A stretch of DNA of 64,000 nucleotides from Gamsiella multidivaricata (taxonomy: Eukaryota; Mortierellomycota; Mortierellomycetes; Mortierellales; Mortierellaceae). Below the pieces are notes generated by a model. It was not told the DNA's origin and searched no databases. It was given only the letters and a program-made list of their open reading frames with translations. Position 1 is the first letter of the stretch. Each line of letters opens with the position of its first letter. Location of the stretch: NCBI RefSeq assembly GCF_025024155.1, contig NW_026251826.1:22228-86227 (forward strand), given 5' to 3'. The position numbers were made by a program, and so were the translations under genes. Shown piece after piece: positions 34,281 to 45,698 of the stretch.

Positions 34281-35177
34281 TTGCCTTCCGTACGTGTGTC
34301 ATCCCTCGTTTAATGATCTTCACTTTCTGTCTGTTCCTCTCGTTGTTCCTTTCTCTTTTTCTACACCACATCCTTCGCCGTTTCCCCCTCTCTCTTTATC
34401 GCCTCCTTGTGTCTCACCCTCCCTCTCTCATATTCAATTTTCGCTTTATACGAGACGTTTCAACATACGCATCAATCTCTTTGTATCATTGACTTCGTTA
34501 ACACCCGTGTCGCAATTTATTCGCAAGGCCTATTTCGTTACGTGCCAAGTAATTGGGATCGGTAAGTGGTCAACCAGGTTTCTTTTGTCTGGTATTTTTT
34601 TTCTTCCTTTTCTTTTCACTTGTAGTTTGTTGTGTTTGCCTTGTTTTCGAAAATCGAGGGTATGATTCATGGGAGGCAGACGAAAAAGGCCATTGTCCGT
34701 TCATCATAAGCCGGAGCATTGCGCTCGTTTATGATGGATAGTGTCATCTGCCTATTCTCCATGGGTGTAGGGTATTGATCTCGCCATCCCCTGGTTAGTG
34801 TGGAGTCGTCGCGCTTCATTATTAGTCCTCCTCTCAATGAGCAATTCTAAGCGTGAGTTGTAGATGGAGAGGCTACTTCGACGCCTCTTGCCCGACGATG
34901 GTTGGGTCAAATCCCCTGGTAACTTGGGTCCCATCACCATACATTCCCATGTCCCATTACTCCCTTGCTCTTACTGTTTCTTTCCTTCTTTTAAAAGTTA
35001 TTCGATAATCTAATTTCAAAGCCTGCGCTAACGACTCTGCCATTTTTTCCCGCAATCTACATCTCTTTCTGTCCCTTTCTATCTTGAATTCGCCATCGCC
35101 ACATCGCACGTCCCTAGTATACATCACCCTCGAATACTCCAGCTCCACCTAGCCTAACGGTTTCTACGTTTCCATCC
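34281..35177. other. No supported gene
   Basis: This is a pyrimidine-rich region. A GGGTCAAATCCCC motif near 34893-34905 looks like a Pol III B box, but no cloverleaf or A box was found. It may be the promoter side of the small gene at 35178. Confidence 0.3.
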
Positions 35178-35411
35178 ATGTCGTCAAATGAATCCACCTC
35201 ATCCTCCACCAATCCCCTTTTCGAGGAGCAGACGGACTTTCTCCTGCAGCGACACACTTTGCCATTTGAGAAGCTCCTGGAATCGTTCAACAGGCAATAT
35301 TGTTTTAAAACGAGCGGTTCACTCAGCGATGCACTGATCAAGGGCGCCACGCGCATTCTCAACCGAGGGCCAGATGCTGATATTAAGTCTTGGGCTGAGG
35401 ACAATAGGGTA
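35178..35411 (+). CDS. Small hypothetical protein or first exon
   Basis: ATG at 35178 begins MSSNESTSSSTNPLFEEQTD, followed by LLESFNRQYCFKTSGSLSDA and a stop or splice after ADIKSWAEDNR. GTATGAGA at 35409 could be a donor. The composition is like a real exon (Ser-rich start, then a mixed amphipathic part). No domain is recognised and the downstream exon was not found with confidence. Confidence 0.4.
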
Positions 35412-35414
35412 TGA

Positions 35415-37089
35415 GATGACGTTGTATAAGATGATATTAATCAATGGCATTTATCACTGGGTTCAAGTGATGATCGTGCACCTCCCAAGAGCGAAATCTG
35501 ATCGAGCAAAATTCGACCGTTGCCTGGATTTGATGTTGACGCTCAAGGTAACATATTATAGGAAACAACAAATAGCGTATCATGAGCCTCTATAAAATAA
35601 CCTTAAGAGTATCTTAAGAAGATCAATACTGATCCTTTCCTCAGGACTCCCAGCCCTACCCCAAACAAGAAGACAAACCCTTCAAATCTCACCCCCACCA
35701 AGAGGCCTTTTGTTCGGCCTATTAAAGCAGACCTAACTGTCGGCTTTTGATCACCATCTTCCTTGGCCTGCTCAGCCTGTATTTCATTAAATAAAAGCCG
35801 TTTTTGTCAAAGGTGAAGGGTCTGTCAGATAGTGGGACCACAATACGAGTGTCAACAATTTACAATTTATTTTTGTAAGGCGGGAATCGGTGACAGACAT
35901 ACGAACTCTGTCTGCATTCTCATATAGGTCTGTTTTACTCTTTTAAGATCGACTGATAATTCAATATCGAGTGGTGAAGGAGAGTGAGGATGCTTTGCAA
36001 AAAAAAAATTGTTGTTGGAGGCAAAGGCGAGGGGTGCGAGCACATACAGAAAATACTTGTTGATGTTGAGGGGAAAAAAAAAGGAACTCTTGGCTGCCAC
36101 AAGTCAGTAGTTCAGACCCTTGAGAGTGGTAACAAACGCAAACGCTACCTTAAGACCAGATTTATTAAAAGAACGGACCACTCATCGACAAATGGGTTGA
36201 TTACAGTATTCTGATTGATAAAACCAGCTTGATCTGATAAATAAAGGCGACGGAAAGACTCTCTTTCTCTTTGTCTCTCTCGCTCGTTTTTTTTTTTTTT
36301 TCTTGTTGTTGTTTGCATTGCATTGCCGCCTTGTTTGCATGCCCCAGACCATGATCTCCCACGTCTGTCCAGTGCACCAGCGGACCATGTCTTAGTGAGG
36401 CTCTCAGACTCAAACCTCTTCTCGGTAATGGTTTGATCGTTGTCCATACCCGTCCATCGCACCAAGTGCGTTCTTGCAAAAAAAAAAAAAAATACATGCA
36501 GCCCCTTAGTGTCTCTTTGGCGTTGCCTCCAAATGTTGTCCCTGGTGTTGTCAATGGATGTTGTCGATTGGTTTTGTCCCATGTTGAAGCCTTTGTCTTT
36601 TCCAATCCGTCATTCCTTGCTGTTTCAGATCCGTCATTCTTTGCTTTTTCCAGCCACCTTGTTTTTTCTCATTCCTTGATGTTGTGCTTTGATGTCGTGT
36701 CTTGGCGTTGTCCACAAGAGTTGTCCCTTGATGTTCCCCTTTGTTGATCAAAGATGTTGAGGATGATCAAGACTTTGAGGAGTATGTGAATGTTCACGGA
36801 GGCAGAAGAGGTACGTACTACAATTGAAGTTTGCATTGCAGACTACTGACCTCACTACAAGCCTACCTCTACCAATCCACCGGTCCACCAGTCCAAGCTA
36901 TATTATGGATGAACACCATGGTCACTTGGTTTAGGATTTTTAAGATTTGTTAACAGCATGCTCGCTTGGTTTAGCTTTTTTTAGGTTTTTTAGGGGCGAG
37001 CATGGAGTCTCTTGACAGACTCCATGGGTCTTTGTAAGGATTTCACATAGAGTGCAGGTGCTCTATGTAGCGAATCTTCAACACATTGA
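35415..37089. other. Low-complexity spacer with two hairpins near the fucosyltransferase 3' end
   Basis: No gene is supported. Degenerate TTGTC/CCGTCATTC units run from 36530 to 36740. Two short hairpins lie just downstream of the minus-strand fucosyltransferase stop: CATGGAGTCT...AGACTCCATG near 37000-37025, and ACATAGAG...CTCTATGT near 37045-37069. The second may affect 3'-end formation, but fungi do not use such terminators for Pol II, so their meaning is open. Confidence 0.4.
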
Positions 37090-38611
37090 CTAAATCCTCC
37101 ACAAACTAGTTTTAGACTTTGGGTTGTTCATGAGTGTCGGCAGGGCAATATAGATCTTGCCATTGTGCCAGCGTCGAAGCAGCTCGGCCCTGACGCGTGG
37201 AACCCAGGTCCGTCGATTGCGGTACAGCATGAGCGAAGCCATGGCAATGAGGGTCAAGACAAGAAGCACCAACCGCCAATGGTATTCCACCCTCCAGGTG
37301 AAGTGAAAGTGCTTCTTCTGCAGGCAGTTGGCGTCGGGAGCAAGGCGCTTGGTAGGATCCAGCTTCACGATGCCTTCGCTGACATCGTGGGCAAGCTTGC
37401 AGGCGCGGCACATGGACTCGTCGTATACTGGGGGCCACGACAACAAGTCGGCGCTCTGGTTCCGATTGGTCCATTGCCTGACAAATATTGGCGAAAGGTC
37501 GCTGACAGTGGGCCTGTGGGTCGAATCCTTGGGGTACTTGTACCACAGCCGCTCCAGGTACCTCTCATCGTTCTCATCCAGCTCCTTGACAAGGGCCGCC
37601 AGTTGCTTGGGACTGTATTGGTCCGCTTGGATCAAAGCGTTATGAGTCGCCGCAAATGGTCCGTAGTCGTTTGGCCCGTCGACAATGGGAATAGTGGCTG
37701 CCTCGTACGTACGAATCAGCTTCTCTGTAACGTAGAAGTCGCAGTTACTGTTCTCGAAGGCGAGATAAAAGCGATACGCACTGACTATTTCGAGGTCGGT
37801 CAAGAAAGAGCCGTCGGCGTGTGTCGGCCACTCGCGGTTGCGGGTGTTACATTGACCATAGATGTCGACATCGATGTATTTTTGGAGTTGATGGATGTAG
37901 TATTCACGACCATTGGATGCATGGCAGTTACTAACGATCCATGCAATCGGTGCAAGCCCTTTTCCGCCGTTGAATCCCTGATTCCGCATTGCCTTCTTGT
38001 ACCCGAGCGTAACGGGTGGTGGTGCAAGGACGGTGTCGAGGACGCTGCTGTCAAAGTAAGGATAGACAAAGTCGGAGCTGGGGTGGTAGTTGAACTTGTA
38101 TGTGAACTTGCCGATGACCGATTTCTTCCGCTCGAACCACTGGGGTGGCTCCCCTGTCAAGGATGAGTTGAAGAAACGCAAGGGGGAGGTAAACTCGAGG
38201 TTAATAAGATTTTCAACAAAACGTGTAGTCAAAATTAGTGGCTGTCAATAGTGGTTATGGTCGGTCAGGTCCAGGTATAGGAAGCGAACAAATAAAAGGT
38301 GAAAGAGTGTCCCACATACATCCGTAGAGAATCCAAGCCTTCTTTCCCGCGTCCATGTCTTTCAGTGGTGGCAGATCTTCTGGTTTGTTGAAAGCACTGA
38401 CCGAGTCGTCGGCCTGGTATATACTGACGAAGATCAGGGGCGATTCATTGTACTGAGACTGGTCAAGAGGTTCGTGGTAGGGATTGTATTGAGTATGGCG
38501 GCAGATGTATGGCAGATTGCAGTTGTCGACAGATGTGCCGTTGAAGAGTCTGAGCTCGTCCTTTCCCCACCATAGCAGCGGGTACTCCTTCTCCTGAATT
38601 GGGGTGTTCAT
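37090..38611 (-). CDS. Alpha-1,3-fucosyltransferase-like protein (GT10)
   Basis: There are two exons. The first starts at an ATG at 38611 (MNTPIQEKEYPLLWWGKDE) and runs to about 38310. The second spans about 38225-37090. Family features are WFERKKSVIGKFTYKFNYHP, AWIVSNCHASNGREYY, YRFYLAFENSNCDFYVTEKL (the donor-binding motif of GT10) and PIVDGPNDYG. A membrane segment lies near the C-terminus (LVLLVLTLIAMASLMLY) followed by basic residues. Classical animal enzymes carry an N-terminal anchor; here no N-terminal anchor is seen and the only membrane span is C-terminal. It would transfer fucose from GDP-fucose in the Golgi. A SINE-like insert lies about 50 bp upstream of the start, so the true first exon may be lost or displaced. 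The splice phase at the single junction was not resolved. Confidence 0.75.
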
Positions 38612-38657
38612 GGCGTGATGGAACGGTGAGTGCAAAGAAAGAGATGAAAGAATCACA

Positions 38658-38887
38658 CGTTTTTTTTTTTTTTTATTGACGCCAGATCCCACCAGACGCG
38701 CAGGCGTGCCACAGGCTGCATGGTCCAAACCTCGGCTTGGACTGTCAGCCGGCCGATAGTTACCGAAAGATAGCTAACAAAAGGCCCCCACTAAACTAAT
38801 GTAAAATGAGGGCCAAATACCTATGATGCACACTCTGAGTCGCATGGTTTCTAATACTTGAGCCGGGGCCCAAAACCGCTACGCAAC
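38658..38887 (-). mobile_element. SINE-like element with 16-bp target duplication
   Basis: On the minus strand a ~230-bp unit begins GTTGCGTAGCGGTTTTGGG (tRNA-like) and ends GGATCTGGCGTCAAT followed by a long A-run. The 16-bp sequence GATGAAAGAATCACAC flanks it at 38642-38657 and 38888-38903. A 3' poly-A and a long target duplication are signs of LINE-mediated retrotransposition. It sits at the 5' end of the fucosyltransferase gene. Confidence 0.85.
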
Positions 38888-38987
38888 GATGAAAGAATCA
38901 CACTTGAGAGCCAGCCCTCAACACAGCCATAATCACGTGATCAACCCCTGTCGCGACTGGCGACCGCCAATCCGGGACCTGAGACAG

Positions 38988-39070
38988 CCGAGGCTTGGAC
39001 CATGCAGCCTGTGGCACGCCTGCGCGTCTGGTGGGATCTGGCGTCAATAAAAAAAAAAAAAAAAAAAAAA
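38988..39070 (+). mobile_element. 5'-truncated copy of the same SINE
   Basis: The last ~60 bp of the SINE (CCGAGGCTTGGACCATGCAG to GGCGTCAAT) plus an A-run are inserted in the opposite orientation to the copy at 38658. A 17-bp duplication, TCCRGGACCTGAGACAG, flanks it (38971-38987 and 39071-39087, one mismatch). Confidence 0.85.
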
Positions 39071-39087
39071 TCCAGGACCTGAGACAG

Positions 39088-39878
39088 AGTCGATTTGACT
39101 GAGGATCAACGTTCAGTGTTCGAAGAAATCAAAGATTGATTAATGCGATGGATTGTAAGCGTGATAAGATGATATTGCAGAGCGTGGCAGCACATCAGGA
39201 TTGGCTACAGACTGCGCAAAAGCAGGATTCATTGCGATGCGCGGTTGTTTGTCAAAGATAACTTCATGCCACGCGGAAGCATTAGTCTGATCGCGTGTCA
39301 TATGGTTGTTCGCCAGCATGAACAACCTTATTTTCTGCATGGGCTCTAGGCTCGTCCCCAGCCCTCTCTCTAAGCGCAAGGTAGCATGCTATATATGAAT
39401 GTGTGTACGTATTTGTATGAAGAAGGTGTTTGGCATGGTGGTTGAAAGAGGAATCACGGTGAAGAGCACGGTTTAAATCTCTTTTTTCGATCCTCAGAAC
39501 CATCTCTGAATCTCTCTCTACTTCACACGCTTCATCACGATCCTGACCCTTTTGGAATTCAGGGGTGGAAGCACCAACCAATGAAATGAGTCCGCGTCCC
39601 CGATCTCATCTCTTTCTTTCAGAATGACTCATTCTGCCAACTCTTCATCATTACGGTTTCTCATCCCGTTAGTCAGCACATATGCATCATGATCACATCC
39701 CTCCTGTGGTCTGCATTCTTTTTCTTTTTTGATCTTTGATCTCTCTCGGCATGGTGACTGTGGTTCAACAATTTTGTTTACGCCTTGAATCAAGCCCCAT
39801 GAGCACACTTCTTCTGAAGAGAGGCAAATAATAATATTGTGCGCAGAACCTTTTGAATAAAGACTCAATCGGATTACT
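39088..39878. other. Spacer with a TAGGCTCG-type terminus
   Basis: No supported gene is seen. At 39347 the sequence TAGGCTCGTCCCCAGCCC, and about 35 bp after it, match 63119-63170, so an end of a dispersed TIR element lies here. No copy of the 3' LTR of the following retrotransposon is found. Confidence 0.45.
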
Positions 39879-42800
39879 TTGCTGCATAGGCTGGTATTCG
39901 TATGGCGTATGAGAAGGATGTCCACGTTGTACCCGGCGACGTTATCACCAGCGTCGATAATAGGCATCACATCGTTTGCAGGTATTTCGGTTCACCGTGG
40001 ATCGCCTATTTACCAGCCCATTAACCCCAGCGATGGAGGGGAAGGTACTGAGCGACCCACAACGGCTGAGAAACAGGCGCCAATCCAGTTCAGCGCCGCG
40101 CTAGTTGACTCCAGTCAGCAATGCACGGACAATGACCACGAGGTCATTGACCTGAATACGATTGAAGACGATGAATATGGAAAAGCGTACGAGAATTACA
40201 CCGTGGAGCATAATCCTCTCAACGACTTTTACGATGGCTATCCCGTTTTTATGCCTGACGAGAATTTAATATTCATAAAAATCAACAATTCTGTGCGACG
40301 CAAAGGCGATAGCCTGGACAATCGCATCATTGTCCCCGTCTACATTTATGGCGACAAGCACATGGCACTTGTTGATACTGGTGCATCGCATTCATTTATT
40401 GACACGAAGATCGTGAGCCAATACAATATTGCTGTCATTGAAGCAACAGGTCACGTTGAGCTGGCAGACAAATCTACCATTATGAGAATCGGTGAGACAG
40501 AGAATGTTGGAGGAAGCGTTCTATCCGCTCCGTACGAGGTCATCGAACAGAAATATGCGATTTTAATCGGCATGGATCATTTCTATCGGTTCGGCTTCAG
40601 GATTGAAGGTCTTCCTGATGTGGAAGAGTCTACCCATCGGGTACCGGAACCTTAAGAGGATAGCAAGCCTACTCTCAAGCGTCTCATGATCCCTGACATC
40701 GAGAAGGAACCTGAATTTATAGCTGCGAAAGAGAAATTCATGCGCTATCAGGCCTAAATTGGAAGAATTCCTTTGACAAGTCACTGTCCGATTCCAGAAA
40801 TGAAAGTGTTTCTTCCCGTGCCTGAAGGCACAGTTGTGTTTCGTAGGTCACGTCACTTTGCTCATGCTCAATGCCCCATTCTAGACGAGGCTGTAGAGAA
40901 ATGGATAAAGGACGATGTTGTTACATTGGCTCCGCCCAACAACCCGCACAACAACACACTGACCTTGGCTGCGAAGAAGGATCTTGAAGGGAACAAGACG
41001 CTCTGGCGGGTCTGTCTTGACCCACAACCGCTGAACGCTCATCTACCAGATGATAATTTTCCCTTGCCACTGATTTCTGAAATTATGCAGAGTGTCGGAG
41101 GCAACGACATCTTCACTACCGTCGATTTGCGTCAAGCTTATCATCGTCTGCCAATTCATGAAGAGGACCAACCCCTCACGGCTTTTATGCACAATGGGCA
41201 ACAATATATGTTTAAAAAGGCACCATTTGGCCTTAAACCATTATCGAGTTTGTTCCAACGTGGAATGTCTCGCATTCTAGGAGACCTTGATTTTGTTCGC
41301 AAGTTCATGGATGATATCATCATCAAGTCCCAGAATCGTGAAGGTCACATTCACCACGATGAGAGCGTCATTGAACGCCTGAACGATGCCAAACTCATTA
41401 TCAATCAAGACAAATGTAATTTCTACAGCACCCAAGTTGCGTTACTCATATTCATCATCGATCTGAAGGGCAAGCGAGTCGATCTCCAAAAATTGGCTAA
41501 TATCGATGACTGGCAACCGCCTACCACTGGAAAGCAGGTACAATCGTACATGGGCACTTTTAATTTCTTTAGGGAATTTATGCCTATGATCAGTACTATT
41601 GCTGCTCCACTTGATGCTTTGCGCAACGAGCCAGGCACATTTGAGTTAAACGAGATACAATTGCGTTGCTTTAATGCACTGAAGAATATTCTTGTGCAGG
41701 CACCTGTATTATCATTTCCGAATTTTGCTGAGCCCTTTTATGTCGCCACAGATGCATCTAACGTGGGTATTGGAGCTGTCTTGTACCAGCTGCCTGAAGA
41801 CGAAGAGAATCCCAAGAACATTAGATATATTTCATTTGTCGCGAGGTCGTTGCAGGAGAGAGAAAGGAAGTACTCCGCAACGCAGAAGGAGCTACTAGGA
41901 ATAGTATTCGCTCTAAAGAAATTTCATTATTATTTGTGGGGTAGGCATTTTACGTTGTACACGGACCACCGCGCACTGACGTTCATTCATTCTCAAAAGG
42001 AGATGAACTCGATGCTCACTAGATGGCAAGAGACCATCCTGGATTACACATTTAAAGTCATTTACCGACCATGAGTGCTTAATGTATTACCGGATGCATT
42101 GTCGCGGCAGTTCCCACGGGAGCTTTGGACGAGTAGAGTACCTATGAATGGACCTACGAAAATTTATAGCTACATGCATCTTATCCAGGATAAGCAAACT
42201 CCCAGAGAGACGGTACCAGAAGATAAACGTAAAACATTGCTAGCCGGTACTCACGCGCTTGGCCATTTTGGCACAAATGTCATGGTCAATCATATTCACT
42301 CTCTGAACAAAACTTGGCCCTTGATGGCTAAAGACTGCTTAGAATTTGTTCAGAGCCGTACAGAATGTCAACGCGTAAATATAAGACGCAAGGGATATCA
42401 TCCTCTGTCTGCAATCCATGCCCAACTGCCCGGAGAGCATATGGCAATAGACCTTGCCGGATCTCTCCCAGGAAGTGCCAAAGGGAACACCATGTTGCTC
42501 ATTTTAGTAGATGTCTGCACTCGGTTCGTCTTTCTCGTGCCCATGAAAAATAAGACAGCAGAAACCGTAGCGCACAAATTATTCAAGATATTTACCATCA
42601 TTGGTTTTCCCCGCATTTTGCAGTCGGACAATGGAAAAGAGTTCGTTAATGAGATTATGAGAGTGATGGCCACAGAGATGGGTGTACAACATCGGTTGGT
42701 CACTCCATATCGCCCTCGAGCCAACGGCGTAGCCGAGAACCATGTTAAGACAGCTGTAAACATTATCCGTAAAGAAATCAAAGCGAAGAAACGCAATTGG

Positions 42801-43679
42801 GACCGACATGTCATCATGGCTCAATTAGCCATGAATACGAGAATTGTTGCGTTGCACAACTCGTCCCCTTTTTCGTTATTTTTTGCCAGACGATTCAACG
42901 GTTTCCATAATTTTTCAAACGATAAGGATGAACGATTATCCCATAGTGAACTCTTGGAGCGACTTCAATACATGACTGAAGTTGTCTTCCCAGCTGTGAA
43001 CGCCAAGTCGCGTGCCACTCAGAAGAGAATGATTGAGCGATTCAACAGAACGGTACTGCACAATGAGTTTCCGGATGGAGCCAAGGTCATGACTCTCGAT
43101 CCTATCTTGGGTGATAAATTGACACCCAAGTATGAAGGTCCTTACGTTGTTGTGCGTAGAACCATAGGCGGTGCGTATGTTTTGAAGGACGGCACTGGCG
43201 ATTTGCTTCAACGCCAGTATGCCCCATCCCAACTCAAACTCGTACTCGACGACTACGACGACACCACTTACGAAGTAGAAGAGATTCACGAACATCGGGA
43301 TAATTCTGAGGGGGGAGTGGAATACTTCGTAAGCTGCAAAGGGTATACAGAGAGGACCTGGGAACCAGAAGAGAACTTTGTTGAGAGAAAGTGTATCACA
43401 GACTACTGGAAGAGTCGCGATCTTCCTGGACCACCTTCTCGACCGCACCCTCGTCAAACTTTGAAGAGCCACAAGGCAAAGCAGAATCAGCAGGAGGCAC
43501 TATTGACTCAGCGTCCAGTAGCACGTAAAAATACTATGAACAATTCTGCTGATAGTGTAACCACCCCGAAACCTAAACGCGGTCGCCCACCAAAGGTCAA
43601 TATAAGCGCAATTGATCGAGAGCCACCCCGCAAACGAGGACGCGGTAGGCCACGAAGCATATCAGCGAGCAGAAAGTAG
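39879..43679 (+). pseudogene. Chromodomain Ty3/Gypsy pol polyprotein, broken by stops
   Basis: One frame covers the whole pol, interrupted by TAA at 40653, TAA at 40755 and TGA at 42072. Domains in order are: retropepsin (LVDTGASHSFID), reverse transcriptase (WRVCLDPQPLN, TVDLRQAYHRL, KFMDDIII), RNase H (YVATDASNVGIGAVL), zinc-binding integrase N-terminus (GHFGTNVMVNHIH...ECQR), integrase core (AIDLAGSL, LQSDNGKEF, RANGVAENH) and a chromodomain (YFVSCKGYTERTWEPEENF). The tail has AT-hook-like KRGRPPK and RGRGRPR. The integrase zinc site has Arg where the first Cys of CxxC is expected (VQSRTECQR). No gag with a zinc knuckle is seen upstream, so the 5' part is truncated or missing. Chromodomains target integration to marked chromatin in this group. 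Confidence 0.9.
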
Positions 43680-43704
43680 AGGAGCATGAGAAGGGGGTTT
43701 TTTA

Positions 43705-44100
43705 TGTACTTTCCCCTTGAATCACGACAGAGGTTTTCCTTCGGGCTTTCCCTCGCAAGGCCTTTTTGCTTTTGCCTTGTAGTGATTATTACAATTGTCA
43801 TGTAGAGGTTTTAAACTTTCCTCTGAAATTTATAATTTTATTTACCTTGAGGTTTTCACTTTTTCCTTCATACCGTAATCAATCTGCCCAATATGAGCAA
43901 GAAGACCTGGCTTACGCCTCCCATGGGAGGGGAGCTATGCCATATTGGACAGATACTTCACTAGGATCACGCTACGTAGAAAAGTCCGTCCGGTAACCTA
44001 TATAAAGGGGACCGGACGGTGCTATTAAAGATCCCTCTCTTGTCTCGTGCTTACTTGTAGAGTCCGCGTCAAAAAGTCCCATCTCAAATATATTTTTACA
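43705..44100 (+). repeat. Probable 3' LTR of the chromovirus
   Basis: A purine-rich tract, GAGAAGGGGG, just after the pol stop fits a polypurine primer. The following ~396 bp begins TGTACTTT and ends TTTTTACA (TGTA...TACA). It contains TATATAAAGGGG near 43999 and promoter-like sequence. No matching 5' LTR lies within the window, so the element is 5'-incomplete. Confidence 0.6.
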
Positions 44101-44182
44101 ATACGACATTTTGAATCGTCTATGTCCTCACGTGAGGTTCACGTACAAGGATGAGGATGGCCAAAGTTGCATGACTGGCTGC

Positions 44183-44222
44183 TGCACGCCTGAGGGGATC
44201 TGGCGTCAATAAAAAAAAAAAG
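44183..44222 (+). mobile_element. 3' end of the SINE family
   Basis: GCACGCCTGAGGGGATCTGG followed by CGTCAAT and an A-run matches the 3' end of the SINE copies at 38.7 and 39.0 kb. The 5' limit is unclear. Confidence 0.55.
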
Positions 44223-44248
44223 GCCGCATGGTTGGCTGCATGTAAGCA

Positions 44249-44593
44249 AAGTTATCTATTTGACAACCCCCCTCTAATTGACCGCTGATGCTGCCCACTA
44301 CACACTTGTCCACTGCAGGCTGCACTAACTCGCATCTGCTTGCTCTTACCATTCCTCCTCGCTGCCCCACTACTCCTCCTCCTCCTTTACCCCTGCTGAC
44401 GAGTCATTACACTAGCCTACCCACATCCTCGTAGCATGGATCCAGCTGTACTGAGTAGAGCTGAACTGACCGCTGCCTCAATCGCCGCTGCAGTGTATGT
44501 GGATTCAGCAGGCGAGCCAAAATAAGTCTCGTAACAGCAGTCAATTAGGGGGGTTGGCAAATAATGCATGGCAACCCGGGTTGGCAAATAGAT
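44249..44593. mobile_element. Small TIR element (TTATCTATTTG family)
   Basis: The left end TTATCTATTTGACAACCC...CTCTAATTGAC is inverted at the right end (TTATCTATTTGCCAACCCGG...CTAATTGAC on the minus strand). The left arm lacks a short middle part present in the right arm. GCATGTAAGCA lies on both sides and may be a duplication with slippage. The interior has no gene. The same sequence occurs at 8.0 kb. Confidence 0.6.
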
Positions 44594-44753
44594 AACTTGC
44601 ATGTAAGCATCCAGCCATGCAGCATCCAGCCAGTCATGTGCCAGCGTGCCCATGTGCATATGGCTGTCGTGAGCGACTGGGTTGGTCATCATCTGCGACA
44701 TTTAACCTGAACCTTTACTTCCATAATTGTCAAAGACGCGTCCAGCCTCGAAC

Positions 44754-45588
44754 ATGAACAACAACGAAGACAGTGAAGGGACTTCAAGCAGCCCCACCTC
44801 CATACCCCACCACCTTTCCGCCCCCTCTCCACCATTTTCTACACCTTCTCCTCCCAGCTTTTCTGCACCATCACCTCAGGACGATGGCAATGTTGACCTT
44901 TTTGCGCCTCCTCTCGTGCTTTCCCCTACGTCTGGCGGCGACGCGTCCAAGCCCGCTAACGGTTCAGGCACGGATCCCGGATCGACCAATGAAAAATCTC
45001 CTCTTAAAAGGACCCCCAAAGACTTCGCCAGTCAAGTATGGCTGGCTCCCAGGCATACGCGCCTTGAACAAGACCCCGTCCCCAATGAGGAAAGCACGCG
45101 CACTCAAATTCAAGACTCGCGCCTCCCCCCAAGCGAACAAGGATGCTCAGTTTTCTGCAACGCCTAACCCCTTCCTGGAAACAAGCGACGAGGACGGCTG
45201 GAGAATGACTCTGAAGTCTTTGAAGCATCGCTCCAAAACCTTAAGCACAACCGAGCTCAACATGATGGCACATGTCTACCTTACCGTGGCCAAACTCGCG
45301 CCGCCCGAGGTTCAATTGTGGTTCAGGTCCTTGCCGGGCGCAAGCGACAGTTATCAACTGAAAGATCTGACGGGTGTAGGTGAAAACTCCTGTCAAGCCG
45401 CATTGAGAATCTCCAAGGGCGAGGATATAAAAGGAGGAGTTAGAACTGGGCGGCCTATGAAGGAGCAGGGTCCAGAGTACGCAGCTCAACTAGGCAAAGC
45501 TGTCGAAGGGCTTAACAAAAGAGGCCTTCCAAGCACAAGTGGTCGAATAAATGCCGCCATGAATGAACTCGAAGACCACAAATACTAG
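44754..45588 (+). pseudogene. Unrecognised gene with Ser/Pro-rich N-terminus, one frameshift
   Basis: From ATG 44754 the first frame encodes a Ser/Pro-rich region (APSPPFSTPSPPSFSAPSP) up to SPLKRTPKDFAS. Near 45030 the sensible frame changes to one that continues with NPFLETSDEDGWRMTLKSL, LSTTELNMMAHVYLTVAKL, LPGASDSYQLKDLTGVGENS and ends at 45588. Either a frameshift or a very short intron joins them. No family is recognised. It could be host or mobile cargo. A Tc1 element is inserted 110 bp downstream. Confidence 0.4.
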
Positions 45589-45698
45589 TTGAGTACTACG
45601 CAAAGGGACCTCAAAAGCATAGGCATGTACTGGGGCAAAGGAGTCAGACAGAACATATTGCATGATGCCCCTCAGAATGTAACGTTGCGGCTCAAGTA

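Noticed and set aside
33535..34313. Several 80-167 residue open frames
   Set aside because: Pyrimidine-rich degenerate repeats produce open frames in several phases; composition is not protein-like.
34748..34935. Possible tRNA or SINE (B-box-like GGGTCAAATCCCC)
   Set aside because: No A box at the right distance and no cloverleaf could be drawn.
37000..37069. Hairpins as intrinsic terminators
   Set aside because: Eukaryotic Pol II genes do not end this way; kept only as structure in the spacer.
37165..38166. Long open frame antisense to the fucosyltransferase
   Set aside because: It mirrors the conserved GT10 gene and has no domain; it is open because of the codon bias of the real gene.
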